From positions 1 to 64,000 of the forward strand of contig JAWOBP010000151.1 in NCBI GenBank assembly GCA_046484285.1: a DNA stretch of 64,000 nucleotides, written 5' to 3'. Origin of the DNA: CAZHCG01 sp046484285 (GTDB lineage: Bacteria; Myxococcota_A; Polyangia; JAAYKL01). The notes beneath the pieces are model-generated. The model saw only the letters and a list, made by a program, of their open reading frames with translations. It made no database searches and was not told where the DNA came from. A program made the translations under genes and the position numbers. Of this stretch, positions 23,065 through 31,846 are shown piece by piece. Within the stretch, counting starts at the first letter, position 1; each line of letters starts with the position of its first letter.

Positions 23065-25191
23065 ATGACCTCGATTTTCAGATGGTGTTTCGCGGCGCTT
23101 CTGGTCGCGCTGCCGGTCGCTTGCGGCGACGACGAGGGCGGAGGCGGCGACGGCGGGATGGACGCGGACACCGATACCGACACAGACACCGATACCGACG
23201 CGGACACCGATACCGACACAGACACCGATACCGATTCCGATACCGGCGCGGGCACCGACTCGGACGGGTCGTGGGACGGGGATCTCGCCGCCGAGATCTC
23301 TTGCAATCCGAGCGGCGATCCGTGCGCCGCGCTCGAGGTCGACGACGCGATCCACGCCAGCTACCGCAAGGACTACTGGCTGCCCGAGTCGCTCTACCCG
23401 GAGTCGTCGCTCGAGTGGAGCACCGAGCCCCCGCTGGGCGGAGGGCGCTTTCACGTCGTGGCGCTCGCCGCCGCTTCGGGCGAGGTCACCGAGGTCCGGA
23501 TCAACGGCACTCCCACCGACCAGCTGCTGGACGGATCGTCGGGCACGCCGTTGATCGAGTGGTACCACGTCTGGCCCGACCCGGTCGTGGCCGGCGAGCC
23601 GATCTGGGTCGCGTTCCACTCGCGCAGCGCCGACTGGGACACGGCCGCCAGCGGCCAGATCGCGGTGAGCACGAGCGGAGGAGAGGCGGTCGACGCCTCC
23701 TTCGACGTGGCGCAGACCACGGTGCCGCTGACCTACGTCACGCTCGACGACTCGCTGGACGAGCTGATCATCCACCTGAAGAACACCGGCGACTCGGCGC
23801 GGACCGTGGAGCGCCTGCTGGTCGACGGTCGCGACGTGCTGGCGGCGGACGTGGCCTGCGTGCCTTCGACGACGATCGCCCCGGGCGAGTCGGTGATGTG
23901 GACCGTGCCGCTCTGCGAGCCCGTCGAGCTGGGAGATTCGTGGAGCGTCGTGGTCGCGCTGGACGGAGGCGAGGAGTCGGTGGCAGGCGGTCGCGCGCTG
24001 CGGCCGTTTTTTCCGATCGAGACCTGGCCGCGCGGCAGCGACTGCCCCGAGCCGGGCGGAAACGAGACATACATGAACAATCACTTCGACGCCGGCTTCG
24101 ACACCTTCTACGTCTATTTCGGCGACGACTGCTCGAGCCATTCGACCACCGAGATCATCAACACCGTCGCGCCGGCGATGGAGGACGATTACAACGTGCT
24201 GCTCGGAGACGACTTCAAGAGTTTGATCGACAACGAGACCGCCGCCGGGCTCTTCACCGATTTCTCCCGCGTGGCGGGACTGCTGACCGGCGACGAGTCG
24301 GACGGCGAGATCTACGAGGAAAGCGGCGATCCGGTGCCCGAGGGAAAGGCCCGTTACGCCCGCTGGATGTGGCGCAACTACCCGGCGTTCACCGTCTACA
24401 ACGGCGCCAAGACCAACAAGAACGTCGGCACCTTCGCCGGGATGACGGACGTGCAGGGGATCGACCTCTACATCGCCGGGTGCGCGCCTTGGATCACAGG
24501 GGTCAATCCGCCTCCGATCCGCGCCTCCTACGACTACCTGAAGAACGCGCGCGACAACCACATGCCCTGGCCTTCCTGGCAGTACTCCCAGGGACTGGGA
24601 AGCTGGGACGGCCAGCCTGCGCCGGCCGAGATCTACGTGCAGGCGTTTTCGGTGATGGCCGGAGGCGGCAAGGGGCTGATGTGGTTCCAGTCGCCGCAGG
24701 AGCTGGCCGCCGAGCACCCCGACACCTGGCAGGCGATCTCGAATTCCAACTGGGTCTTCCGCGCGGTGCGCGATCGGCTGCGCGAGGGAGATCCGACCGG
24801 GATGGCCGCCGCCGGCGGGGAGACGATCGTGGAGATGGTACGGGCCTCGGACGCGCTGGTGGTGGTCGTGATCTCGATCGCCAACTCGGGCGGGCCGACG
24901 CTGACCAGCTGCGGGCTGGCCAGCCTCGAGCTGGCCGATCCGCACTGGAACCTCACCGACCAGAGCGTGGACGTCTCGGTCGAGGTCCCGCCGGATTTTC
25001 CGGTCGCGGAGGCGTTCGAGATACCGGTGGGAGGAGGGGATTTCGTCGACCTGGGCTACGATCCGAGCCTGAGCGGCAGGCAGATCAGCTTCCAGGACGT
25101 GCCGCTCGGGCCGACCGCGCCGGTCAGGATCTTCGTCCTGGCCGCCGACGAAACGGTGAGAGACGAAATGGCCGCCCTGCACACCCCCTGA
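23065..25191 (+). CDS. Asp-Thr-linker lipoprotein with large C-terminal domain of unknown function
   Basis: A 708-residue predicted lipoprotein. The ATG at 23065 has AGGAG seven bases upstream, whereas the in-frame ATG at 23050 has no such site. The signal ends near VACGDD. An Asp-Thr/Asp-Ala linker follows at about residues 33-62. The C-terminal region (about 75-700) starts with a sheet-rich segment and continues into what may be a barrel hydrolase fold (YARWMWRNYPAFTVYNGAK, FAGMTDVQGIDLYIAGC, VQAFSVMAGGGKGLMWFQSP). It recalls glycoside-hydrolase-like TIM barrels, but I cannot point to paired catalytic acids with confidence. The gene stands alone downstream of tamB and ends 9 bp before copy B of the inverted-repeat element. 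Confidence 0.82.
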   Translation: MTSIFRWCFAALLVALPVACGDDEGGGGDGGMDADTDTDTDTDTDADTDTDTDTDTDSDTGAGTDSDGSWDGDLAAEISCNPSGDPCAALEVDDAIHASYRKDYWLPESLYPESSLEWSTEPPLGGGRFHVVALAAASGEVTEVRINGTPTDQLLDGSSGTPLIEWYHVWPDPVVAGEPIWVAFHSRSADWDTAASGQIAVSTSGGEAVDASFDVAQTTVPLTYVTLDDSLDELIIHLKNTGDSARTVERLLVDGRDVLAADVACVPSTTIAPGESVMWTVPLCEPVELGDSWSVVVALDGGEESVAGGRALRPFFPIETWPRGSDCPEPGGNETYMNNHFDAGFDTFYVYFGDDCSSHSTTEIINTVAPAMEDDYNVLLGDDFKSLIDNETAAGLFTDFSRVAGLLTGDESDGEIYEESGDPVPEGKARYARWMWRNYPAFTVYNGAKTNKNVGTFAGMTDVQGIDLYIAGCAPWITGVNPPPIRASYDYLKNARDNHMPWPSWQYSQGLGSWDGQPAPAEIYVQAFSVMAGGGKGLMWFQSPQELAAEHPDTWQAISNSNWVFRAVRDRLREGDPTGMAAAGGETIVEMVRASDALVVVVISIANSGGPTLTSCGLASLELADPHWNLTDQSVDVSVEVPPDFPVAEAFEIPVGGGDFVDLGYDPSLSGRQISFQDVPLGPTAPVRIFVLAADETVRDEMAALHTP

Positions 25192-25200
25192 CGAAACAGC

Positions 25201-25363
25201 TAGTGCCTCGTCAACCCGACGATTTCGGGTACAGGGCGAGAGATCATCGGCGAGGCCAAGGAACGACGACGAAGGACTGGCGGTGCCAATTCGAGGAGGA
25301 GTGACGCAGGGATCGTCGATGAGGGCCGGCCCGACCCGGCATTGTGGGGTTGACGAGGCACTG
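25201..25363 (-). mobile_element. 163-bp inverted-repeat element, copy B (MITE-like)
   Basis: Same element as at 8326, in the opposite orientation. The left terminal repeat is intact (TAGTGCCTCGTCAACCC), and the right end reads GGCACTG instead of GGCACTA, a point change or one-base loss at the target. It sits between the stop of the lipoprotein gene (25191, plus) and the stop of the anti-sigma gene (25366, minus), 9 bp and 2 bp away. Confidence 0.82.
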
Positions 25364-25365
25364 CT

Positions 25366-27372
25366 TTATCTCGAATCGCCGCTCCAGGTGTAGCTGGGAT
25401 CGAGGATCGCGCGGCGGAGGCGCTCCACGCGGAGGTGGTAGCGACCCTCGGGGTGCTGCTCCAGGTACTGGTCGACCATCCGCAGCGATCCCCTCCGGTC
25501 GCCGGCCTGGAAACGACCCAGCGCGACTCGGTAGCGCGCCTCTTCCGCGCGGGGATGCCGCGGCTTGGCGCGGACGAAGGCGATCAGGTCGCGCTCCGCC
25601 TCGCCCCATTTCTTCTCCACGTCTTGCAGCAAGGCGCCCCGCCAGAGCCGGGCGTCGGCCTCGTGGTGGCCGCCGGGGAAGGCACGCAGAAACTCGTTGA
25701 AGCAGTGCAGCGCGTCGCGGTGGGATCCCTCGCGACCGTCGATCTCGCACAGCGAGTAGTACGCTTCCTCGCGCAGCGCGCCGCGGGTGGGAGCGGCCAG
25801 GTAAGAGGTGAAGGCCGCCCGCGCCCGGGAAAAATCGCCCATGCGATCCATGGACAGCCGGCCGACCTCGTAGCGCGAGTTGAGCGCCATCTCGGTGCCG
25901 GGCGCGGCAGCGGCGACGCGATCGAAGGCGTCTGCCGCCTCGCCGTAGCGGCCGGCCGCGGCGTAGCACTCGGCGAGCAGCGAGAACAGCGCCACGCGTC
26001 GCTGGTTCTCCTCGGCGTGCTGCAGATTCCGCCGAAGCAGATTTATCGCGTAGGGGATGTCGCCCGCAGTGATCGCGGCGCGCGCTCGTTGCAGGAGGCT
26101 CCAGCCGGAGCGCCCGGCGTCGGCCCGCGAGTCGGGCTCTCGAGTAGCGGCGATGCGGCGCGAGCGCAGGGGGCGCGCGAGCGGCTCCTCGACCACAGAG
26201 AGGTACTCGACCTCGGGAGCCAGCGCGAAGCTCACCTTGCGGTCGTCCCCGTTTCCGTCCAGCTCTGCGACCAGCGGCTCCATGCCCGGGGCGGAGAGCC
26301 GGTACGACACCTCTCCTTCGGGGATGCGGATCGCCAGCGGCGTGGTGCCCACCACGCGACCCTCCAGCTCGACGATCGCCTTTTCGGGGCTGCCCTCGAA
26401 ACGCACCAGCCTCCCGCGGCTGGCCAGCGTGTCTCCCGCGACGTCGATCTCGGCCGCCAGCGCGCGTTGTTCATCTCCCAGCGGCAGGATCCGGCCGCTG
26501 GGAATCTCGGCCAGATCGCCGGCGGACAGCTCGACGGTGGAGCCGGCACGTCCCAGCGGTACGACCTCCACGTGTCCGTCCAGCACGCCGATCCGAGTCG
26601 CCGAATCGGGTGCGACCTCGACCGTGAACAGCGTGCCCCGCACCCGCACCAGCGAGTCCGGCGTGCGGACGTCGAGCATGCGCCCCAGGCGACCGTCGAA
26701 ATCGATGGCCAGCTTGCCGCGCTCGAGCATCATCTCCACCAGCGTCTCGGTCGAGCGCTCCACGCGCCACTCGCTCTCTCCCGCCAGCGCCACGCGGGCC
26801 GTGTCTCCCAGCCGGAAGGCGACGCTGGAGCCCTCGTCCAGCGCCACGCGGGTTCCGCTCGTCACCGGGAAGCGGTCCCTGGAGTCGCCGAAGGGGCGGC
26901 CGTCGACCCGAATCGATCCCTGGCTGCGATCGATCACGCCGCTTGTCTCGACTGCCTCGCGCTCGGCCCCGGCGGGGGATCTTGCGGCGACCACGGCGGA
27001 AGCCTCGCCGGCGGAATTCGGGTTTTCGCCGACAGCGATCCACACGACCAGCGCCGCCGCGGCGGCGAGCGCGCCGACGGACCAGGCGAGCGCCGCGAAC
27101 CGGCGGAGGCCGGTGGGGCGATGCTCGCGTTCGACGGCGAGGTGGTGCACGGCGGGCAGCAGCCGGTCGTAGATCTTCCGCGCCCGCTCCGCGCTCAGCT
27201 CCTCGATCGGCTCGCCCCCGCTCTCCACCCGCGCCAGCCCCTCGGCCAGGGAGCGACACTGCGGGCAGCGCCGCAGGTGCAGCTCCAGCCTGCCGCGACC
27301 GACGGCGTCCAGTCGATCTTCGGCCAACAGGTCGCGCCGCGCGCGACGGCACTGTGCCGGCAGCCGCCTCAT
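25366..27372 (-). CDS. Anti-sigma factor-like protein with zinc-finger, FecR and TPR domains
   Basis: A 668-residue protein that probably holds the ECF sigma factor encoded just upstream. The ATG at 27372 overlaps the sigma stop (ATGA). The N-terminus has a zf-HC2-type H-x3-C-x2-C (LHLRRCPQCRSLAEGL, about residues 30-45), then a transmembrane segment (about 95-115, FAALAWSVGALAAAAALVVWIAV). Next come a FecR-like domain (about 150-285, DEGSSVAFRLGDTARVALAG ... VRVRGTLFTVEV), a PEGA-like stretch (VELEGRVVGTTPLAIRIPEG), and a C-terminal TPR array (about 410-660). The FecR/PEGA/TPR part lies outside the membrane and could sense wall or envelope state. The fusion of four parts in one chain is unusual. 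Confidence 0.85.
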   Translation of the reverse strand: MRRLPAQCRRARRDLLAEDRLDAVGRGRLELHLRRCPQCRSLAEGLARVESGGEPIEELSAERARKIYDRLLPAVHHLAVEREHRPTGLRRFAALAWSVGALAAAAALVVWIAVGENPNSAGEASAVVAARSPAGAEREAVETSGVIDRSQGSIRVDGRPFGDSRDRFPVTSGTRVALDEGSSVAFRLGDTARVALAGESEWRVERSTETLVEMMLERGKLAIDFDGRLGRMLDVRTPDSLVRVRGTLFTVEVAPDSATRIGVLDGHVEVVPLGRAGSTVELSAGDLAEIPSGRILPLGDEQRALAAEIDVAGDTLASRGRLVRFEGSPEKAIVELEGRVVGTTPLAIRIPEGEVSYRLSAPGMEPLVAELDGNGDDRKVSFALAPEVEYLSVVEEPLARPLRSRRIAATREPDSRADAGRSGWSLLQRARAAITAGDIPYAINLLRRNLQHAEENQRRVALFSLLAECYAAAGRYGEAADAFDRVAAAAPGTEMALNSRYEVGRLSMDRMGDFSRARAAFTSYLAAPTRGALREEAYYSLCEIDGREGSHRDALHCFNEFLRAFPGGHHEADARLWRGALLQDVEKKWGEAERDLIAFVRAKPRHPRAEEARYRVALGRFQAGDRRGSLRMVDQYLEQHPEGRYHLRVERLRRAILDPSYTWSGDSR

Positions 27373-27968
27373 CGGCGTCCTCCTTCCAGGGCGCGCAGAA
27401 TCTCCCTGCGCGCGGATTGCAGCCGCGATCCGATCGTGGAGATCGACGAGCTCAGCAGCTGGGCGATATCGCTCAGCGAAAAACCCTCGTAAGTGTAAAG
27501 GACGTAGGTCTCGCGTTTCTTGGGCGGCAGACGATCGAGCACGTCGTAGATCTCCTGCCACTCCGAGAGCTGTTTTTCGGGGTCCCGGCTGGTGCCGGCG
27601 CCGCGCACCTCGGAGACCTCGTGGACGGCGGCGTCGAGCCGCCTGCGCCGCTTGCGCTGACGGATCTCCTGGCGAGCAACGTTGACGGTGATGCGGAACA
27701 GCCAGGTGGAGAAGGCGGACCGCCCCTTGAAGCGCCCGATCGACTGGAATACATTGAGGAACACCAGCTGAATCAAGTCGTCCACGTCCTCTCCCGGGCC
27801 GATCAAGACACAGAGATGCCGGTGGACGCCGGCCGCGCACCGATCGTACAATTGTCGGAACGCGGCCGGATCGCCCTCCTGACACCGCTCGACGACGCGC
27901 GCCAGCGGGTCCGTCTCGCGCTTGCGGCGCGCGATCAGGCCCTGTTTTCCCAGCACACCGGCGTCCAT
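27369..27968 (-). CDS. ECF-type RNA polymerase sigma factor
   Basis: A 199-residue sigma factor. Region 2 is DDLIQLVFLNVFQSIGRFKG and SAFSTWLFRITVNVARQEIR (about residues 62-105), and region 4 is DRLPPKKRETYVLYTYEGFS and LSDIAQLLSSSISTIGSRLQ (about 145-190), a sigma70 r4 helix-turn-helix. The start at 27968 has GGGGGAGCG upstream; an alternative ATG at 28033 would add 21 residues. The outer-membrane-type gene (28070-29140) lies 101 bp upstream on the same strand, and the anti-sigma gene overlaps its 3' end, so the three look like one unit. The regulon and the promoter it reads cannot be told from the sequence. Confidence 0.92.
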   Translation of the reverse strand: MDAGVLGKQGLIARRKRETDPLARVVERCQEGDPAAFRQLYDRCAAGVHRHLCVLIGPGEDVDDLIQLVFLNVFQSIGRFKGRSAFSTWLFRITVNVARQEIRQRKRRRRLDAAVHEVSEVRGAGTSRDPEKQLSEWQEIYDVLDRLPPKKRETYVLYTYEGFSLSDIAQLLSSSISTIGSRLQSARREILRALEGGRR

Positions 27969-28069
27969 CTCGCTCCCCCTTTTGGAGCTCCCGTCCCTCT
28001 GCCTCCCCTCCTGCTGGTTAGATGCGCTCATATCTACATTATTATGATACACAATTCGATTTTCTACTC

Positions 28070-29140
28070 TCAATCGAGCCACAGCTGCGCGCCGAGCCCG
28101 AAGGCGGGAAAGATCCAGTCCTGGCGGTGGACCGGTCGTCCCGAGTTTCGCAGCTCGTCGCGCACCAGGGCGAAGGCGGCTCCGCCGTCCACGTAGACGC
28201 CCCACGGACCGTGCACCCGGAACACCACGCGCAGGCGCAGCGGAATCCGCGGAGAGAAGGTCACGTCCGTGCGTTGCTGCGTTCCGTCGTCGCTGCGGTA
28301 GATGGAGAAGCCGACCGATACTCCCCCGCGGATCGAGATCTCCACGATGCCGCCCGGCAAAAGGACGAAACCCAGGCTGGCGCGGATCGGCAGCGAGCTG
28401 GCCGAGACCCGCACGCCGCGAAGCGACGTTCTCGTCCATCCGACCCAGGCGATCCCCAGCGTCGCGACGAAGCGCTCGGCCACTGCGCCCTCCAGCGCGA
28501 AGCGGGGACCGGCCGCGATATCGTCGTTTCCGGGGTGGTACTGCCCCTCCATCCCCAGCGCCAGCAGTCGCAGGTGGGGGTAGGCCACGATCGGCTCGCT
28601 CGATTCGTTCCGCACTCCGCCCACCTCGGGTGGCTCGATGATCGCCAGCCCGGCGCCGAGCGGCGCGGATTCCCCGTCCTCGTCGACGTACGGCAGGACC
28701 AGCTCCTCCACCATCAGCGCGATGGTCCAGCCGGTGGCTTCCGGGTCCGCTCCCCGGCGCACCTCGCGGACCACGTCGTCCGGACCGGAGGATGCCGCGT
28801 TGTCCACCGCGACCAGCAGCATCCGCTCCGACAGCTGTCGCACGTGCACGATCCAGAGCAGCTCCGGCTCGTCACCGTCCTGCACGACGCTCTCCTCCTC
28901 GCCCGTCGGTTCGGGTCGCTCCTTTTTCGTCACCGAGACTCCGTTGGAAGCCAGCTTGACCGAGAGCGCCTCGAGCAGCGCGTCGGCTTCGGCGGCGAGC
29001 AACGGCTCGGCGAGAACCACGACCCGCCCGCCGGATCCCGCCTCGGCAAAGGCCGCCGCCGGTCCGAGCAGGACCAGCGCGAGCGCGAGCCGGGAAACGA
29101 TCGAGCTGTACGGCGGCGCGTTTTGTCGTTTTGCCTTCAT
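28070..29140 (-). CDS. Putative outer-membrane beta-barrel protein
   Basis: A 356-residue protein with a cleavable signal peptide (SRLALALVLLGPAAAFAEAG, about residues 14-34) and a C-terminal half of alternating hydrophobic strands (LGFVLLPGGIVEISIRGGVS, RIPLRLRVVFRVHGPWGVYV, IFPAFGLGAQLWLD), ending in an aromatic/Asp terminus, which suggests a small barrel. The N-terminal half has a periplasmic domain with an Asp/Glu-rich stretch. It sits upstream of the sigma/anti-sigma pair. Its start lies only 31 bp from the divergent SDR gene, so the two share a compact promoter region. I do not recognise the family. Confidence 0.75.
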   Translation of the reverse strand: MKAKRQNAPPYSSIVSRLALALVLLGPAAAFAEAGSGGRVVVLAEPLLAAEADALLEALSVKLASNGVSVTKKERPEPTGEEESVVQDGDEPELLWIVHVRQLSERMLLVAVDNAASSGPDDVVREVRRGADPEATGWTIALMVEELVLPYVDEDGESAPLGAGLAIIEPPEVGGVRNESSEPIVAYPHLRLLALGMEGQYHPGNDDIAAGPRFALEGAVAERFVATLGIAWVGWTRTSLRGVRVSASSLPIRASLGFVLLPGGIVEISIRGGVSVGFSIYRSDDGTQQRTDVTFSPRIPLRLRVVFRVHGPWGVYVDGGAAFALVRDELRNSGRPVHRQDWIFPAFGLGAQLWLD

Positions 29141-29171
29141 TCGACTCTCTTTATACCGTACGCTTCGCAAG

Positions 29172-29966
29172 ATGGTGAGCGCCGATTTCCAAAGTGACGC
29201 CCGGCCCGCTCCGGTGGCGCTGGTAACCGGCGGCGCCGTGCGCGTCGGCGGCGCGATCAGCCGCGCCCTGGCCAGAGACGGTTTCGCGGTGGCCGTGCAC
29301 CACAACGGCTCCGAGCGGGAGGCCGCAAGGCTCGTGGGAGGAATCGTGAAAGACGGGGGAAGCGCGGTCGGTCTGCGCTGCGACCTGGTCGATCCCGGCA
29401 GCGCCGCGGATCTCGTCGAGCGGACGCTCGGCGGGCTCGGCAGGCTGGACGTGCTGGTCAACAGCGCCGCGCTGATGATCGCAGACGACCAGTCCCTGAC
29501 CGAGCTGGCGCGGATGAAGATCCTGAACGTGGACGCCCCGGCGACGCTGGTCGAGGCCGCCGAGCCCCACCTGATCGAGAACCGGGGAGCGGTGGTCAAC
29601 ATCGGAGACGTGGCCGGCGTGATCGGGTTCGAGCGGCACAAGGCCTACTCGCGCACCAAGGCCGCGCTGCTCTCGCTGACGCAGCGCAAGGCGCTCGAGT
29701 TGGCGGACAGCGGAGTGCGCGTCAACTGCGTCTGCCCCGGGACCGTGCTGTTCGCCCAGGATATCGACCGGAGCAGCCGCCGCCGCATCACCGAGGCGAT
29801 ACCGATGAAGCGGATCGGCGCGGCCGAGGACGTGGCCGAGGCCGTGGTCTATCTGGCCCGGGCGGGTTTCGTGACCGGGCAGGTGATCGCCGTGGACGGC
29901 GGGCGCCTGCTCGCCGATCTGGGCTCTGGAGGAACGACTATTGCGCGCGATCCGATTCTGAACTGA
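29172..29966 (+). CDS. Short-chain dehydrogenase, pteridine reductase/FolM-like
   Basis: A 264-residue NAD(P)H-dependent oxidoreductase. The dinucleotide motif is VTGGAVRVGGAIS (residues 18-30), which has the arginine-bearing form typical of pteridine reductases. The catalytic set is D146, Y159 and K163 (NIGDVAG ... AYSRTK). D146 replaces the usual SDR serine and is 13 residues before the Tyr. That Ser-to-Asp change is the mark of PTR1 and FolM, so dihydrobiopterin or dihydrofolate-type reduction is likely. mpl follows after 27 bp, probably in the same transcript. The start is the ATG at 29172, 31 bp from the divergent outer-membrane-type gene. Confidence 0.88.
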   Translation: MVSADFQSDARPAPVALVTGGAVRVGGAISRALARDGFAVAVHHNGSEREAARLVGGIVKDGGSAVGLRCDLVDPGSAADLVERTLGGLGRLDVLVNSAALMIADDQSLTELARMKILNVDAPATLVEAAEPHLIENRGAVVNIGDVAGVIGFERHKAYSRTKAALLSLTQRKALELADSGVRVNCVCPGTVLFAQDIDRSSRRRITEAIPMKRIGAAEDVAEAVVYLARAGFVTGQVIAVDGGRLLADLGSGGTTIARDPILN

Positions 29967-29993
29967 GCGGTCGCGCGCCAGCGAGCTCGCCCG

Positions 29994-31421
29994 ATGGAAG
30001 ACGAACGCATACGCATCGAGCCGGCGGCCGCGATTCACCTGATCGGAATCTGTGGGACGGGCATGGGCGCGCTGGCCGGTCTGCTGGCGCGGGCCGGTTT
30101 CGCGGTCAGCGGCTCGGACGCGCATCCCTACCCGCCGATGAGCACCGAGCTGGAGCGCCTGGGCATCGACGTGGTCGAGGGCTACCGGGCCGAGAACCTG
30201 GAGCACCGCCCCGATCTGGTCGTGGTCGGCAACGTCTGCCGCAGGGATCACCCCGAGGCGGCGGCCGCTCGCCGGCTGGGTCTGCGCTGCGTCTCGATGC
30301 CGCGCGCGCTTGGCGACCTGTTCCTCGCCGACACGGAGCCGCTCGTGATCTGCGGGACGCACGGCAAGACGACCACCACCGCGATCCTGGCCTACCTGCT
30401 GCGCGCCGCGGGCCGCGACCCGTCCCTGCTGGTCGGCGGGGTCACCGCCGATTTCGGCGCGGGCTACCGCCTGGGATCCGGTCCCCACTTCGTCATCGAG
30501 GGCGACGAGTACGACAGCGCTTACTTCGAAAAGCGGCCCAAGTTCCTCTCCTACCTGCCCAGCGCCGCGGTGATCACTTCGGTGGAGCACGACCACGTGG
30601 ATATCTACCCGACCGAGGAGGACTACCGGCGGGCTTTCCGCGAGTTGGCGAAGATCGTGCGGAAGGGACCGCTGGCGGTCTACGCCGGGGACCGGGTCGC
30701 GATGGAGATCGCCCGCGGCGCATCGGTCCCGGTCGTCAGCTACGCGGTGGAGGGCGACGCCGAGCAGGGAGCCGACTGGCTGGCCGTGCCGGACGGTCCG
30801 GTCGCCGCCGACGTGTTCGCGGGCGGCGGGAAGATCGCGCGCCTCGAGCTGCCGCTGGCCGGCCGGCACAACGCGCGCAACGCCCTGGCCGCGACGATCC
30901 TGGCGCACGAGGCGGCGGGCGTGCCGCTCGCCCGGATCGAGGAGGCGCTGCCCGGGTTCGGCGGAGTCGCGCGGCGCCAGCAGGTGGTGTGCAGGCGCGC
31001 GGGAGTGATTGTCTACGACGATTTCGCCCACCATCCCACCGCCGTGAAAGAGACGCTGTCAGCCCTGGCGGCTCGGCATCCCGACGGCCGCGTGCTGGCG
31101 GCGTTCGAGCCCCGCTCGGCGACCGCCTGCCGCCGGTTGCACCAGCAGCGCTACGCCGGGGCGTTCGAAGACGCCGACGAGGCGATCATCGCGCCGCTGG
31201 GCCGCGACCTTCCGGACGACGAGCGGCTCGACACGGCGCTGCTGGCCGAGCAGATCTCCGCGCATGGCACTCCGGCCGCCGCCGCCGCCGACCTGGAGGA
31301 GGTGGTGGCTCGGATCATGAGCCGGATCGGCCCGGGGGACGCCGTGGTGCTGTTGTCGAACGGTTCCTTCGGCGGAGTCGCAGAGCGGTTGTCCGCTCGG
31401 CTCGCCCAGTCCGAGGGATGA
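29994..31421 (+). CDS. mpl: UDP-N-acetylmuramate:L-Ala-gamma-D-Glu-meso-DAP ligase
   Basis: A 475-residue Mur-ligase family enzyme that recycles the murein tripeptide by joining it to UDP-MurNAc, using ATP, in the cytoplasm. The N-terminal UDP-binding motif is IHLIGICGTGMGALAGL (residues 14-30). The ATP loop is ICGTHGKTTTTAIL (about 119-132), and the Mpl-type signature is VIEGDEYDSAYFEKRPKFLS (about 164-183), which separates Mpl from MurC. Later motifs are EHDHVDIYP and VYDDFAHHPTAVKETL. The wall is inferred to contain meso-diaminopimelate. It follows the pteridine-reductase-like gene and ends at the GC-poor region beginning 31422. Confidence 0.94.
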   Translation: MEDERIRIEPAAAIHLIGICGTGMGALAGLLARAGFAVSGSDAHPYPPMSTELERLGIDVVEGYRAENLEHRPDLVVVGNVCRRDHPEAAAARRLGLRCVSMPRALGDLFLADTEPLVICGTHGKTTTTAILAYLLRAAGRDPSLLVGGVTADFGAGYRLGSGPHFVIEGDEYDSAYFEKRPKFLSYLPSAAVITSVEHDHVDIYPTEEDYRRAFRELAKIVRKGPLAVYAGDRVAMEIARGASVPVVSYAVEGDAEQGADWLAVPDGPVAADVFAGGGKIARLELPLAGRHNARNALAATILAHEAAGVPLARIEEALPGFGGVARRQQVVCRRAGVIVYDDFAHHPTAVKETLSALAARHPDGRVLAAFEPRSATACRRLHQQRYAGAFEDADEAIIAPLGRDLPDDERLDTALLAEQISAHGTPAAAAADLEEVVARIMSRIGPGDAVVLLSNGSFGGVAERLSARLAQSEG

Positions 31422-31774
31422 TTTCACTGCTATGCAAAATTTGCGTACCTGGTCGGACCGGGCTGACAGCTTTGTCGTTCTTCGCGCCCGCTGGCTGCTC
31501 GAGGCCGACCCCTCAGCGCGGTTCTCCCGTTGCGGCGAGCAACTGAAAACCCTTTTGAATCAAACTCTTGCGCAAATAGAGGCCAGCCGGAAAGGATACT
31601 GGCATCAGGCTTGCAGCAAGGTCGAAATGTCAACGCAGCGCCCGGTTAGTCGATTTGGAGGCGCTGTCGAAGATATAGGTTGTCTTGAAAAACGCTTGGT
31701 TCTTTGACTTAAGGTTCTCGACTGCTTTTTTTTGCGTGTGCCTGCTTAGCTTGTGAGTGCTCCTTCTCTTGCTT
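31422..31774 (+). other. GC-poor intergenic region, candidate RNA gene or decayed insert
   Basis: About 350 bp between mpl and the TonB-like gene with visibly lower GC than either side, ending in a strong intrinsic terminator. A 91-residue frame (31432-31707, starting MQNLRTWSDRADSF) is open but has no recognisable domain and no good ribosome site. The stretch GTTCTTTGACTTAAG near 31705 recalls the boxA antitermination motif, but no rRNA follows. A short palindrome GCAAAATTTGC lies at 31434-31444. It could be a small RNA with its own terminator or a remnant of transferred DNA. Confidence 0.4.
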
Positions 31775-31817
31775 GGCCCGTCACTGTCCGCCCTCAGTGA
31801 CGGGCCGTTTCTTTTTT
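31775..31817 (+). terminator. Strong intrinsic terminator
   Basis: A perfect 12-bp stem, GGCCCGTCACTG (31775-31786) with CAGTGACGGGCC (31795-31806), an 8-nt loop, then GTTTCTTTTTT. It is the best terminator in the window and faces the plus strand, closing the SDR-mpl transcript or an RNA made in the spacer. Confidence 0.9.
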
Positions 31818-31846
31818 GGGAACCTTTTTTGCGGTAGATCCGAATC

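Noticed and set aside
31432..31707. 91-residue open frame after mpl
   Set aside because: No ribosome site, no recognisable domain and GC unlike the neighbours. It may be chance, so it is described with the spacer and not called as a gene.
31700..31730. boxA-like element as the start of an rRNA operon
   Set aside because: No rRNA sequence follows within the window.
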